Source: Massilia kyonggiensis
GTDB taxonomy: Bacteria; Pseudomonadota; Gammaproteobacteria; Burkholderiales; Burkholderiaceae_D
Length of the DNA: 64,000 bases
Assembly (NCBI RefSeq): GCF_024756235.1
Contig: NZ_JANUGY010000001.1
Span: 124,001 to 188,000 of the forward strand
Direction of reading: 5' to 3'
Shown here: one piece after another, positions 24,915-34,452 of the stretch
Numbering within the stretch: position 1 is the first letter of the stretch
Layout of the letters: each line of letters opens with the position of its first letter
The notes under the pieces: generated by a model
Seen by the model: the letters and a program-made list of their open reading frames with translations, nothing else
Told to the model about the DNA's origin: nothing
The model's database searches: none
Translations under genes and position numbers: made by a program

Positions 24915-24974
24915 GAACCGGGGTCAGACCCCGATTTTGGGCAATTTCCTTTTTTTGGGGTCTGACCCCGGTTC
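24915..24974. repeat. 18-bp perfect inverted repeat, REP-like hairpin element
   Basis: GAACCGGGGTCAGACCCC (24915-24932) is mirrored exactly by GGGGTCTGACCCCGGTTC (24957-24974), with a 24-nt loop containing a run of T. The right arm overlaps the first two bases of the hrpA stop codon at 24973-24975. This sequence type is, to my recollection, a dispersed extragenic repeat in Massilia-like genomes. It could also act as a terminator for hrpA. Confidence 0.75.
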
Positions 24975-27900
24975 AGCGCAACATCGACTCCCACACCTTC
25001 TGCAGGCGCTTGCTGGACACCGGCATCGGCGTACGCAGCTCCTGCGCGAACAGCGACACGCGCAGTTCTTCCAGCATCCAGCGGAACTCGATCATGCGCG
25101 GGTCGAGGTTCTTCAGCGGCTGGTTTTTCACCGTGCGCTGGAACTGCGTCGCCGCCGTCTGCCACTCCGCCATCAGCTGCGCGTCGCGCGCCGGATTGCC
25201 GCGCAGTTTTTCCAGGCGCACGTTCATCGCTTTCAGATAACGCGGGAAGTGCGCCAGCTGGCTGTACTCCGTCTCGGCGATGAAGCGCTTGTGCACGAGG
25301 CCCTGCAACTGCGCCTGCATGTCGCCCGCGACGGCCGGCGGCAGGCCTTGCAGGCGCTTCGGCAGGCCGTGGAACTCGGCGAGGATCTGGCCGGCGAGGC
25401 GCGCGGTCTCGTTGATCAGCAAGCCGATGCGGCCCTTGCCCTCGTCCTTGCGCTTGTTGAACGACGCCGCGTCGTGCGGCAGCGGATCCTGCAGGCAGGC
25501 GATCTCGATGGCCTTGTTGACGATCTGTTCGCGCAGTTCTTCCGGCGTACCCACCGACATGAACTGCATGCCCATCTGCTGCAGGCCCGGCACGTTCTTT
25601 TCCGCGAATTTCAACTGGTCCTTGAACTGCAGCGCGAACAGGCGGCGCAGGCCGATGCGGTGCGTGCGCGCCGCCACGTTCGGGTCGTCGAACACTTCCA
25701 GGTCACAGTGCGTGCCCTTGTCGACGAGCGCGGGGAAGCCGATCAGCGTGATCTTCCCTTGCGTGATCTCCAGCAGTTCCGGCAGTTCGCCGAACGTCCA
25801 GCCGGTGATGTTCGTGTGGGCGGTCGGCGCGGCCGGTGCCGCGGGCGCCGGCTTGCCTTTGACAGGCGCCGGTGCGGCCTGCGCGGCCAACGGTTTCGCA
25901 GCCGCCTGGCTTGCCGCTGGCGTCGTCTCCGCCATCCGCTGGAAACTCTGGCGCGCCTGGCCGCCCAACTCCGCCTGCAACGTGGCGAGATTGCGGCCCA
26001 TGTCGAGCTGGCGGCCGTGTTCGTCGACCACCTTGAAGTTCATGAAGAGGTGGGCCGGCAAGGTCTCCAGCTTGAAGTCCGTCGTCATCACGCGCACGCC
26101 CGTCTGCGCGTGGATGTCGGCGATGAGCGCGTCGATCAAATCGCCGCGGCCGAAGCGCACGGGGTCTTCGTTACGCTCGAAGAAGCGCGCGGCATACTCC
26201 GGCAGCGGCACGCAGTGGCGGCGCAGCTTCTGCGGCAGGGACTTCAGCAGCAGCTGCACTTTTTCCTTCAGCATGCCCGGCACGAGCCAGTCCGCGCGCT
26301 CGCGCGGGATCTGGTTCAGCGCGAACAGCGGCACGGTGAGCGTGACGCCGTCGCGCGGGCTGCCCGGTTCGAAGTGGTACGACAGGCCCATCTCGATGCC
26401 GGTGACGTTCATCGTCTTCGGGAACAGCTCCGTCGTGACGCCCGCCGCTTCGTGGCGCATCAGTTCTTCGCGGTTCAGGTACAGCAGCTTCGGGTTGTCG
26501 CGCGACGCGTCCTTGTACCACTTCTCGAAACCGGCGCCGTTCACGACGTCCGACGGGATCTCGTTGTCGTAGAACGCATGGATCAGCTGGTCGTCCACGA
26601 GCACGTCCAGGCGGCGCGACTTGTGCTCGAGGTTCTCGATTTCCTTGATCAGCTTGTGGTTGTGGGCGAAGAACGGAGACCGGGTCTCGTAATCGCCCGC
26701 CACCAGCGCGTCGCGGATGAAGATCTCGCGCGCCTCGGCCGGATTGTGCTGCGCGTAGTTGATGCGGCGCTGGCTGTAGACGACGATGCCGTACAGCGTC
26801 GCGCGCTCGCTCGCGGTGACCTGCGCCGTGCGTTTTTCCCAGCGCGGCTCGCCCCACGATTTTTTCAGCAGGTGGCCGCCGATCTTCTCCACCCACTCGG
26901 GCTGGATCTGGGCGATGCAGCGCGCGTACAGGCGCGTCGTCTCGACCAGTTCCGCCGCCATGATCCACTTGCCCGCCTTCTTGCCGAGCGTGGAACCGGG
27001 CCAGATGTGGAACTTGATGCCGCGCGCGCCGAGGTAGGCGCCCGAATCGTCTTCCATCTTGTAGCCGATGTTGCCGAGCAAACCGGTCAGCAGCGCCATG
27101 TGCAGCTGCTCGTACGTGGCCGGGGCGTCGTTCAGGCGCCAGCCCTGCTCCTTGACGATCGTGAGCAGTTGCGAGTGCACGTCGCGCCACTCGCGCAGGC
27201 GCACCTGCGACAGGAAGTTTTCGCGGCAGTTGTCCTGCAGCTGGCGGTTCGTCTTCTTGTGCTCGATGGCCTGCTCGAACCAGCGCCAGATCTTCAGGAA
27301 GCTTAAAAACTCGCTCTTCTCGTCCGCGAACTTCTTGTGCTTCTCGTCGGCCTGCTGCTGGTATTCCATCGGGCGGTCGCGCGGGTCCTGCACGGACAGC
27401 GCGGAGGCGATGATCAGCATCTCGGTCAGGCACACGTTGTCGACGGCGGCCAGGATCATGCGGCCCACACGCGGGTCGAGCGGCAGCTTGGCCAGCTTGC
27501 GGCCCATCGCGGTGAGTTCGTTGGCGTCGTCGACGGCGCCCAGTTCCTGCAGCAGCTGGTAACCGTCGGCGATGGCGCGGCCCTGCGGCGGTTCGACGAA
27601 CGGGAACGTCTCCACGTCCGTCAGGTGCAAGGACTTCATGCGCAGGATGACGGCGGCCAGCGACGAGCGCAGGATTTCCGGGTCCGTGAATTTCGGCCGC
27701 TGCAGGAAATCGTCTTCCTCATATAAACGGATGCAGACGCCGTCCGCGACGCGGCCGCAGCGGCCCGCGCGCTGGTTCGCGGCGGCCTGCGAGATCGCTT
27801 CGATCTGCAGCTGCTCGACCTTGTTGCGGTAGCTGTAGCGTTTTACGCGCGCGAGACCCGCATCGACGACGTAGCGGATGCCGGGCACCGTCAGTGACGT

Positions 27901-29088
27901 CTCGGCCACGTTCGTCGCGAGGACGATGCGGCGCGCGTTCGTCGTGCGGAACACGCGGTCCTGCTCCTCGACCGAGAGGCGCGCGAACAGCGGCAGGATT
28001 TCCACGTGCGGCGGATGGTGCTTTCGCAGCGCCTCGGCGCAGTCGCGGATCTCGCGCTCGCCGGGCAGGAACACGAGCACGTCGCCCTGGCCCAGGCGGC
28101 AGAGTTCATCGACGCCGTCGACGACGGCATCCATCAGGTCGCGCTTGTCGCGCGCGGCCTGCGCCTTCGAGACCGATTTGCCGTCGGCGGCGGGCGCGAA
28201 TTCCTGGTCGCGTTCGACGGGGCGGTAACGCACCTCGACCTTGTACAGGCGGCCCGACACTTCGATCACGGGCGCAGGCTTGTCAAGCGTGCCGAAATGG
28301 CGCGCGAAACGGTCGGCGTCGATCGTCGCGGACGTGATGATCACCTTCAGGTCCGGCCGGCGCGGCAGGATCTCTTTCAGGTAGCCGAGCAGGAAGTCGA
28401 TGTTCAGGCTGCGCTCGTGCGCCTCGTCGATGATGATGGTGTCGTAGGCCTTGAGCAGCGGGTCGGTCTGCGTTTCGGCCAGCAGAATACCGTCCGTCAT
28501 CAGCTTGACCCAGGCGCCCGGCGACAGCGTGTCGTTGAAGCGGACCTTGTAGCCCACGTGCTCGCCCAGCGGCGAACCCAGTTCGTGCGCGATGCGCTTG
28601 GCCGTCGACGACGCCGCGATACGGCGCGGCTGCGTGTGGCCGATCATGCCCTTCTCGCCGCGGCCCAGTTCCAGGCAGATCTTCGGCAGCTGCGTCGTCT
28701 TGCCCGAGCCGGTTTCGCCGGACACGATCACGACCTGGTTCTCCAGCAGCGCCTTCGCGATTTCGGCGCGGCGGCCCGAGACGGGCAGGTCTTCCGGGAA
28801 GGTGATCGGCGGGAGCGGATTGCGCACCGCGTCCTTGCGTGCCTCGTTGCGCGCGGGGCGCTCCTCGCGTGGACGCTGGCCTTCGCGCGGCTTGGCCGGG
28901 CGCTCCTGCGCAGGCGCCTCGTTGCGCGGCGCACGCACCTGCGCCTGCGCGAGCGCGTTCGCGAGCGCGCCCTCGCGCGCAGGCGGGCGCGGACCGCGAC
29001 GGGCGTCGCCGCGCGGCGGTTGCGAAGAACGGTCGGGGGAGGCGGCGCGCGCCGGCTTCGGCGCAGGCTTGTTACTCTGTTCAGACAT
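24973..29088 (-). CDS. hrpA: ATP-dependent RNA helicase HrpA
   Basis: This encodes 1371 residues, a full-length DEAH-box helicase acting on RNA in the cytoplasm, where E. coli HrpA is implicated in mRNA processing and collided-ribosome rescue. A Pro/Arg/Ala-rich basic N-terminal tail (about 1-95) precedes the helicase core. Walker A is GETGSGKT (124-131), motif II DEAH (221-224), motif III TSAT, and motif VI NQRAGRCGR. HA2/OB and the long DUF3418 C-terminal region follow. A second low-complexity Ala/Pro/Lys-rich linker lies near residue 1060. The ATG at 29088 is followed by polar coding sequence. Divergent from argA with only 45 bp between. Confidence 0.97.
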   Translation of the reverse strand: MSEQSNKPAPKPARAASPDRSSQPPRGDARRGPRPPAREGALANALAQAQVRAPRNEAPAQERPAKPREGQRPREERPARNEARKDAVRNPLPPITFPEDLPVSGRRAEIAKALLENQVVIVSGETGSGKTTQLPKICLELGRGEKGMIGHTQPRRIAASSTAKRIAHELGSPLGEHVGYKVRFNDTLSPGAWVKLMTDGILLAETQTDPLLKAYDTIIIDEAHERSLNIDFLLGYLKEILPRRPDLKVIITSATIDADRFARHFGTLDKPAPVIEVSGRLYKVEVRYRPVERDQEFAPAADGKSVSKAQAARDKRDLMDAVVDGVDELCRLGQGDVLVFLPGEREIRDCAEALRKHHPPHVEILPLFARLSVEEQDRVFRTTNARRIVLATNVAETSLTVPGIRYVVDAGLARVKRYSYRNKVEQLQIEAISQAAANQRAGRCGRVADGVCIRLYEEDDFLQRPKFTDPEILRSSLAAVILRMKSLHLTDVETFPFVEPPQGRAIADGYQLLQELGAVDDANELTAMGRKLAKLPLDPRVGRMILAAVDNVCLTEMLIIASALSVQDPRDRPMEYQQQADEKHKKFADEKSEFLSFLKIWRWFEQAIEHKKTNRQLQDNCRENFLSQVRLREWRDVHSQLLTIVKEQGWRLNDAPATYEQLHMALLTGLLGNIGYKMEDDSGAYLGARGIKFHIWPGSTLGKKAGKWIMAAELVETTRLYARCIAQIQPEWVEKIGGHLLKKSWGEPRWEKRTAQVTASERATLYGIVVYSQRRINYAQHNPAEAREIFIRDALVAGDYETRSPFFAHNHKLIKEIENLEHKSRRLDVLVDDQLIHAFYDNEIPSDVVNGAGFEKWYKDASRDNPKLLYLNREELMRHEAAGVTTELFPKTMNVTGIEMGLSYHFEPGSPRDGVTLTVPLFALNQIPRERADWLVPGMLKEKVQLLLKSLPQKLRRHCVPLPEYAARFFERNEDPVRFGRGDLIDALIADIHAQTGVRVMTTDFKLETLPAHLFMNFKVVDEHGRQLDMGRNLATLQAELGGQARQSFQRMAETTPAASQAAAKPLAAQAAPAPVKGKPAPAAPAAPTAHTNITGWTFGELPELLEITQGKITLIGFPALVDKGTHCDLEVFDDPNVAARTHRIGLRRLFALQFKDQLKFAEKNVPGLQQMGMQFMSVGTPEELREQIVNKAIEIACLQDPLPHDAASFNKRKDEGKGRIGLLINETARLAGQILAEFHGLPKRLQGLPPAVAGDMQAQLQGLVHKRFIAETEYSQLAHFPRYLKAMNVRLEKLRGNPARDAQLMAEWQTAATQFQRTVKNQPLKNLDPRMIEFRWMLEELRVSLFAQELRTPMPVSSKRLQKVWESMLR

Positions 29089-29104
29089 TGATTTTTACGA
29101 GGAT

Positions 29105-29135
29105 TTGGTGCGCAAGTCGCGCAGCGAATTATAAT
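29105..29135 (+). promoter_or_regulatory. Possible argA promoter overlapping start codon
   Basis: A perfect -10 hexamer TATAAT lies at 29130-29135, with TTGGTG at 29105-29110 as a weak -35 at a long 19-bp spacing. Transcription from it would begin near 29142, at or next to the ATG at 29143, giving a leaderless message. This is pattern-based only. Confidence 0.35.
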
Positions 29136-30456
29136 GCGGCAAATGGAAAACCCTACCCAATTCGTCCAGTGGCTGCGCTCCGTCGCGCCGTATATTCACG
29201 CATTCGGCGGCAAGACCTTCGTCGTCGCTTTCCCCGGTGAACTGGTGTCCGCCGGCGCCCTGCCCGTGCTGGCGCAGGACCTGTCGCTGCTGGTCGGACT
29301 CGGCATCCGCGTCGTGCTGGTGCACGGGTCGCGGCCGCAGGTGGCCGAACAGCTGGCATTGCGTAACGTCGCGGGCCGCTTCCACAACGGCGTGCGCGTC
29401 ACCGACAGCGCCGCGATGGAATGCGCCAAGGAAGCCGCCGGCGAACTGCGCCTGGACATCGAGGCCGCGTTCAGCCAGGGCTTGCCCAACACGCCGATGT
29501 CGAATGCGCACATCAGCATCGTCTCCGGCAACTTCGTCACCGCGCGCCCGCTGGGCGTGATCGACGGCGTCGACCACGAACTGACGGGCGTCACGCGCAA
29601 GGTCGCCGCCGCCAAGATCCAGCCCATCCTGGAGACCGAGGACAACATCGTCCTGCTGTCGCCGCTGGGCTTCTCGCCGACGGGCGAGGTGTTCAACCTG
29701 ACGATGGAAGACGTGGCGGTATCCGCCGCGATCGCCCTGCATGCCGAAAAGCTCATCTTCATCACGGAAACGCCGCTGATGAAGGATGCCGGCGGCGGGG
29801 ACATCCGCGAACTGTCGTCGCACCAGGCCGAAGCCGTACTGCAGGCGGGCTTCCTGCCGAACGACGCGTCGTTCTACCTGCAGCACGCGATCAAGGCCTG
29901 CAACAGCGGCGTCGACCGCGCCCACATCGTCCCGTTCTCGACGGACGGCTCCGCGCTGCTGGAACTGTTCACCCACGACGGCGTGGGCACGATGATCACC
30001 CACGACAACCTGGAGAGCCTCCGCCAGGCCTCAATTGAGGACGTCGGCGGAATTATCAAGCTCATCGAACCGCTGGAAGCGGACGGCACGCTGGTGAAGC
30101 GTCCGCGCGAACTGATCGAACGCGAAATCGAACAGTTTTCCGTGATCGAGCACGACGGCGTCATCTTCGGCTGCGCCGCGCTGTACCCGTTCCCGGAATC
30201 GAAGATGGCGGAGATGGCCTGCCTGACGGTGAGCCCGGACGCGCAGACGCAGGGCGACGGCGAGCGCATTTTAAAACACATGGAAAACCGCGCACGCGCA
30301 GCCGGGATGTCCAAGCTGTTCGTGCTGACCACGCGCACGTCGCACTGGTTCAAGAAGCGCGGCTTCGTGCCGGCGACGGTCGATGACCTGCCCAAGGACC
30401 GCGCGCACATGTACAACTGGCAACGCAGGTCGCAGATCCTGATCAAGCAGCTCTGA
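29134..30456 (+). CDS. argA: N-acetylglutamate synthase (ArgA)
   Basis: This encodes 440 residues: an amino-acid-kinase-like domain (about 1-290; [24 protein letters not shown]) fused to a C-terminal GNAT acetyltransferase domain (about 300-440; [17 protein letters not shown] as the acetyl-CoA-binding segment). It makes N-acetylglutamate from glutamate and acetyl-CoA, the first step of arginine synthesis, and is usually feedback-inhibited by arginine through the kinase-like domain. The start is uncertain: ATG 29134 or ATG 29143 (MENPTQF), neither with a Shine-Dalgarno. A TATAAT box at 29130-29135 overlaps the first ATG. Confidence 0.95.
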   Translation: MRQMENPTQFVQWLRSVAPYIHAFGGKTFVVAFPGELVSAGALPVLAQDLSLLVGLGIRVVLVHGSRPQVAEQLALRNVAGRFHNGVRVTDSAAMECAKEAAGELRLDIEAAFSQGLPNTPMSNAHISIVSGNFVTARPLGVIDGVDHELTGVTRKVAAAKIQPILETEDNIVLLSPLGFSPTGEVFNLTMEDVAVSAAIALHAEKLIFITETPLMKDAGGGDIRELSSHQAEAVLQAGFLPNDASFYLQHAIKACNSGVDRAHIVPFSTDGSALLELFTHDGVGTMITHDNLESLRQASIEDVGGIIKLIEPLEADGTLVKRPRELIEREIEQFSVIEHDGVIFGCAALYPFPESKMAEMACLTVSPDAQTQGDGERILKHMENRARAAGMSKLFVLTTRTSHWFKKRGFVPATVDDLPKDRAHMYNWQRRSQILIKQL

Positions 30457-30514
30457 CGGCCGCGACGCGCCGCTTTATAATCACGTTTTCCGATACCGAA
30501 CCAGGAGCAAGAAC

Positions 30515-30787
30515 ATGGCCCACACCGTCCACTGCATCAAACTGAACAAGGAAGCCGAAGGCCTGGCCTTCCCGCCGTACCCGGGCGAACTGGGCAAGCG
30601 CATCTATGAAAACGTGTCGAAGGAAGCGTGGGATGGCTGGCTCAAGCACCAGACGATGCTGATCAACGAGAACCGCCTGAACATGGCCGACGCGCGTGCC
30701 CGCAAATACCTGGCCACGCAAATGGAACGCCATTTCTTCGGCGAAGGCGCCGACGAGGCTGCCGGCTACGTACCGCCGAGCGCCTGA
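30515..30787 (+). CDS. yggX: Fe(II)-trafficking / oxidative damage protection protein
   Basis: This encodes 90 residues, the usual YggX length. It begins with the signature [20 protein letters not shown], including the conserved Cys7, and contains [18 protein letters not shown]. YggX lowers oxidative damage to iron-sulfur clusters, probably by handling Fe(II). It follows argA by 58 bp on the same strand, with its own GGAGC Shine-Dalgarno, and is closed by a strong terminator. Confidence 0.96.
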   Translation: MAHTVHCIKLNKEAEGLAFPPYPGELGKRIYENVSKEAWDGWLKHQTMLINENRLNMADARARKYLATQMERHFFGEGADEAAGYVPPSA

Positions 30788-30793
30788 TCCATC

Positions 30794-30819
30794 AAAGGGC
30801 AGCGTGGCTGCCCTTTTTT
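30794..30819 (+). terminator. Rho-independent terminator after yggX
   Basis: A perfect 10-bp stem (AAAGGGCAGC / GCTGCCCTTT) with a 3-nt loop GTG is followed by a T run. It lies 6 bp after the yggX stop and just before the end of the convergent lipoprotein gene, so it may serve both directions. Confidence 0.92.
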
Positions 30820-30820
30820 A

Positions 30821-31135
30821 TTACATCTGCCGGCACTGGCGCAGTTCGCACCGCGCCATGAACACTTTCCCACTGTCGCAACGCATGCGATAGACCTCGA
30901 CCGGTCCCGGCTCCGTGATCAGCCCGGCCCCCTGCCCGCCCGTACACCCCTGCTGCTTCGCCATCTTCTCGACGGTCGCCGACGACACGCCCGTGCGGAA
31001 CGGAATCGTCTCGACGGCCGGCGCAGCATCGGCCGCAGCCACAGGCGCGGCGGGTGCGGCCGGCATCTGCCTGTGAAACATGGAGCAGCCGCCCAGCATC
31101 GCGACGGCCGCGCACACGAGCGCCAGGCGTTTCAT
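30821..31135 (-). CDS. Small hypothetical lipoprotein
   Basis: This encodes 104 residues. The signal peptide ends in lipobox LGGC (Cys17). A Pro/Ala-rich linker follows, then a short C-terminal domain with four Cys residues (QQGCTGGQG, MRCDSGKVFMARCELRQC) that could form disulfides in the periplasm. I recognise no family. Its ATG is 2 bp after the rpiA stop, so it is probably co-transcribed and translationally coupled with rpiA, with no obvious functional link. Confidence 0.78.
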   Translation of the reverse strand: MKRLALVCAAVAMLGGCSMFHRQMPAAPAAPVAAADAAPAVETIPFRTGVSSATVEKMAKQQGCTGGQGAGLITEPGPVEVYRMRCDSGKVFMARCELRQCRQM

Positions 31136-31137
31136 GA

Positions 31138-31815
31138 TCAGAACGTCAGCTTCTTGACGCCTTCGCCCGTGCCCAGCAGGCAGACGTCGGCGCCGCGGCG
31201 GGCGAACAGGCCGACGGCGATCACGCCGACGATCTGGTTGATTTCCGATTCCAGCGCCACCGCATCCGTGATCGACAGACCGGCCACGTCCAGGATGTAG
31301 CCGCCGTTGTCGGTGACGAACGCGTCCGTGCTGCCCGGCTTCGTGCGCAGGCGCGGCTGGCCACCCAGCGCGGTCAGCTTGCGGCTGACGGCATTCGCGG
31401 CCATCGGCACGACTTCGACCGGCAGCGGGAATTTACCCAGCGTCTCGACCAGCTTGGAGCCGTCGGCGATGCACACGAATTTACCGGACACGGACGCGAC
31501 GATCTTTTCGCGCGTCAGCGCCGCGCCGCCACCCTTGATCATGGCGCCGGTGGCATTGATCTCGTCGGCGCCGTCGACGTAGACGGAGATCGATTCGACG
31601 TCGTTCAGGTCGAACACCTCGATGCCGTGGCCGCGCAGGCGCGTTGCCGTCGCTTCCGAAGACGCCACGGCGCCCTTGATGCGCGACTTGATCTTGCCGA
31701 GTTCGTCGATGAAGAAGTTGGCGGTGGAGCCGGTGCCGACGCCGATGATTTCGCCGTCGACCACGTATTCGATGGCGGCGCGCGCCACTGCCTGCTTGAG
31801 TTCGTCCTGAGTCAT
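31138..31815 (-). CDS. rpiA: Ribose-5-phosphate isomerase A
   Basis: This encodes 225 residues that interconvert ribose 5-phosphate and ribulose 5-phosphate in the pentose-phosphate pathway. Visible family motifs are [12 protein letters not shown] (phosphate loop), ASSEAT, DGADEIN with the catalytic Asp, and [12 protein letters not shown]. The start is placed at ATG 31815 ([10 protein letters not shown]), which matches the E. coli protein start. ATG 31848 would add eleven polar residues; neither has a clear Shine-Dalgarno. It is likely co-transcribed with the downstream lipoprotein. Confidence 0.96.
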   Translation of the reverse strand: MTQDELKQAVARAAIEYVVDGEIIGVGTGSTANFFIDELGKIKSRIKGAVASSEATATRLRGHGIEVFDLNDVESISVYVDGADEINATGAMIKGGGAALTREKIVASVSGKFVCIADGSKLVETLGKFPLPVEVVPMAANAVSRKLTALGGQPRLRTKPGSTDAFVTDNGGYILDVAGLSITDAVALESEINQIVGVIAVGLFARRGADVCLLGTGEGVKKLTF

Positions 31816-31931
31816 GATGTTGGAAGGAGGTGAAGAAGAATCCGACATTTTAGCGGATTCGCATGTCGCACCGAAAATCGTGCCGGTTCAGCATATAATC
31901 TTGCAATCAAAGAAACACGAGCCGACGACCC

Positions 31932-33455
31932 ATGCTCCGGACCTTGCACACCCTGCTGCTCGCCTTCGCCCTCGCGCACACCGCGACGGCCGCCGACTTC
32001 ACGCCGTCCGCCCCGCCCGGCCCGTACCGCGTCGGCCTCCACGTCCGCCAGCAATACGACCGGGCGCGCGTCTACCAGCATCCGCGCAATCCCGTCACGG
32101 CGCAGGCGACGAGCGGCGACCGTGCGCGTCCGCTGCAGACGCTGATCTGGTATCCGGCCATCGGCACGGGCGGCGCGCTGACCTACCGCGACTACGTGGC
32201 GACCGTGGCGACGGAAGAGGAATTCAGCCGCATGCCGGACCAGGTGCGCCGCGCCACCGACGCGCTCGTCGAGACGCGCGCCCCGCAGGTCCAGCGCGAC
32301 CTGGCCAGCCCCATGCGCGCCCTGCGGGACGCGCCCGAGCGTCCGGGTAAATTCCCCGTCGTGATCTATGCGCCGAGCCACAGCGCCTACGCCATCGAGA
32401 ACGTGGACCTGTGCGAATACCTCGCGAGCCACGGCTACATCGTGATCGCGACGCCGTCGCTGGGCCCGCGCTCGCATGCGATGACGGCCGACCTGGAAGG
32501 CGCCGAGGCGCAGGCCGGCGACATCGGCTTCCTCGTCGGCTACGCGCAGACGCTGCCGCAGGCCGACGCGAACCGCATCGCCGTCGTCGGCCACAGCTGG
32601 GGCAGCCTCGCGAGCGTGCTGGCCGCGACACGCGACGACCGCATCCGCGCCCTCGTCACCCTGGAGGGCTCGCTGCGCGCCGCCTACGACTACATCAACG
32701 GCGGCCCGCGCGCCGCGAAGTACGTCACGCCGGAGCGCCTGGGCATCCCGCTGCTGTTCATGACGCGCCTGCAGGACGAAGGCGCCATCGGCTCCGAACT
32801 GCTGGCGCGCATGCGCTACGCCGACGTCTACCTCGCCACGCTGGACGCCGCGAGCCACATGGATTTCTCGTCGTGGTCGCTGCGCATGGCGCCGGACGCC
32901 GCCTTCGGCAAGCGCACGCGCGCGCAATCGGCCCAGGCCTATGGCGCGATGGCGCGCATGGTGGAGCGCTTCCTCGACGCCCGCCTGCGCAACGACGCCC
33001 CCGCGCGCCGCCAGCTGGACGACGCCCTCGCCGCGAACCGTCCGCCGGCCGGCTTCGTCTCGTTCGCGCTGCGCGGCGCCGCGGGCGCGCCGCCGACGCT
33101 GGACACGTTCCTCGAGCAACTGGGCCAGCAAGGCTTCGAGCACATCGCCGCCATCTACGACCGCCTGCACGCGCAGAATCCCGACCTCGCCCTCGACCCG
33201 TTGCAAGCCCACGACTGGGGCATGAAGCTGCTGCGCGAACGCCGCCCGGCCGACGCCATGCAGGTGTTCCGGCTGGGTGTGAAGCTGTATCCGGAACGCT
33301 TCGACTTCCTCTACGACGGCCTCGGCCGGGCGTATGAGGCGGCCGGCGAGCGCGACGCCGCCATCGCGAATTACCGGCAGGCGCTGGCGCTGGAGCCCGG
33401 ACAGGCGCACGCGCGCGAGCGGCTGGGGGCGCTGGGCGTCGCGGTGGCGCAATGA
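31932..33455 (+). CDS. Secreted alpha/beta hydrolase with C-terminal TPR
   Basis: This encodes 507 residues. A signal peptide (cleavage near HTATAAD, residue 21) is followed by an alpha/beta-hydrolase domain of the PAF-acetylhydrolase/dienelactone-hydrolase-like type (about 50-320). The nucleophile elbow is GHSWGS (Ser near 225), preceded by PVVIYAPSHSAYAIEN and followed by a His in DAASHMDF. Residues 400-500 form a TPR-like tail (RPADAMQVFRLGVKLYPERF, then AIANYRQALALEPGQAHARE). A hydrolase fused to TPRs may bind partner proteins. It overlaps the DUF4424 gene by ATGA. The substrate is unknown. Confidence 0.82.
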   Translation: MLRTLHTLLLAFALAHTATAADFTPSAPPGPYRVGLHVRQQYDRARVYQHPRNPVTAQATSGDRARPLQTLIWYPAIGTGGALTYRDYVATVATEEEFSRMPDQVRRATDALVETRAPQVQRDLASPMRALRDAPERPGKFPVVIYAPSHSAYAIENVDLCEYLASHGYIVIATPSLGPRSHAMTADLEGAEAQAGDIGFLVGYAQTLPQADANRIAVVGHSWGSLASVLAATRDDRIRALVTLEGSLRAAYDYINGGPRAAKYVTPERLGIPLLFMTRLQDEGAIGSELLARMRYADVYLATLDAASHMDFSSWSLRMAPDAAFGKRTRAQSAQAYGAMARMVERFLDARLRNDAPARRQLDDALAANRPPAGFVSFALRGAAGAPPTLDTFLEQLGQQGFEHIAAIYDRLHAQNPDLALDPLQAHDWGMKLLRERRPADAMQVFRLGVKLYPERFDFLYDGLGRAYEAAGERDAAIANYRQALALEPGQAHARERLGALGVAVAQ

Positions 33456-34438
33456 AATATGCTGTCGCCGCCGCGCTGCTGTTTCCTCTGACGGCAGGCG
33501 CCAACGACGCCATTGCCACCGTCGCTGCCGGCGGCATCGTGTTGCGCAAGACCGATGCCATCGCCATGAAAAAGGAAGTCCTCACCGTCGGTTACCGGCG
33601 CATCACCGTGGACTACGAATTCGTGAACGAATCGGACACCGACGTGGAGGAGACCGTCGTCTTTCCGATGCCGGCCTATCCGGCTTCCGTCCAGGTCAGC
33701 GATACCTATTATGGCCAGCCCGGCGGCTTTTCCGTCACCGTGGACGGCAAGCCGGTGCAGACGCGTACCGTGCTGGCCGCGTTGCACGACGGGGTCGATG
33801 TGACCGCGCAACTCCGCAAGGCAGGCCTGAGCGACGCGCAGATCGCGTACGGCGCCCTCTTCAGCGACCGGATCAAGGTACCGCCGCTCACCGCCCAGCA
33901 ACGCCAGCAACTGGCCAGATTGGGCCTGTTCGGCGACGAGCGCACGGGCGAACCGGACCCGTTGTGGGACGTGCAGTTCAACTACGTCTGGCAGCAACGC
34001 TTTCCGGCCAACAAGGTCGTGCGCGTGCACCACGCGTACCGGCCCCTCATCGGCACCGGACCCGGCGAATGGGTGCTGGATGCCGACGAAGCGAAACGCT
34101 ACTGCGCCGATGCCGCTTTTCTCAAGAGCTGGAACAGGCTGGCGGCACGCCATGGCAATGACGCAGGCAGGTACCTGCCCGCCGCGAAGGTGGCCTACAT
34201 CCTCAAGACGGGCAATACCTGGAAACGCGGCATCGAGGACTTCACGCTCAACCTCGTCAAGAACGATCCGGCGGAACTCGTCAGCCTGTGCTTCCCCGGC
34301 ACGTTCAAGAAGGTCGACGCGACAACCTACCAGGTCAGGCTGCGGAACTTCCAGCCGACCAGCGATCTCGACGTCTATTTCGGCAATCTCGAGGATGCCG
34401 GCGCGAGCGAGGCCGACATGCCCCGGCTGAACAAATAA
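33452..34438 (+). CDS. DUF4424-family secreted protein
   Basis: This encodes 328 residues with a short signal peptide (cleavage near AGAND, residue 17). The opening NDAIATVAAGGIVLRKTDAIAMKKE, then YEFVNESDTDVEETVVFPMP and the later VHHAYRPLIGT segment, match DUF4424, a periplasmic beta-rich family of unknown function. The start overlaps the hydrolase-TPR stop (ATGA at 33452-33455), so the two are translationally coupled and may work together. Both carry secretion signals. Confidence 0.85.
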   Translation: MKYAVAAALLFPLTAGANDAIATVAAGGIVLRKTDAIAMKKEVLTVGYRRITVDYEFVNESDTDVEETVVFPMPAYPASVQVSDTYYGQPGGFSVTVDGKPVQTRTVLAALHDGVDVTAQLRKAGLSDAQIAYGALFSDRIKVPPLTAQQRQQLARLGLFGDERTGEPDPLWDVQFNYVWQQRFPANKVVRVHHAYRPLIGTGPGEWVLDADEAKRYCADAAFLKSWNRLAARHGNDAGRYLPAAKVAYILKTGNTWKRGIEDFTLNLVKNDPAELVSLCFPGTFKKVDATTYQVRLRNFQPTSDLDVYFGNLEDAGASEADMPRLNK

Positions 34439-34452
34439 ATCGGAGGTTCACC

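Noticed and set aside
31821..31832. Strong Shine-Dalgarno-like GGAAGGAGGTGA on the plus strand
   Set aside because: No credible plus-strand gene starts downstream; it is antisense to the first codons of the longer rpiA start.
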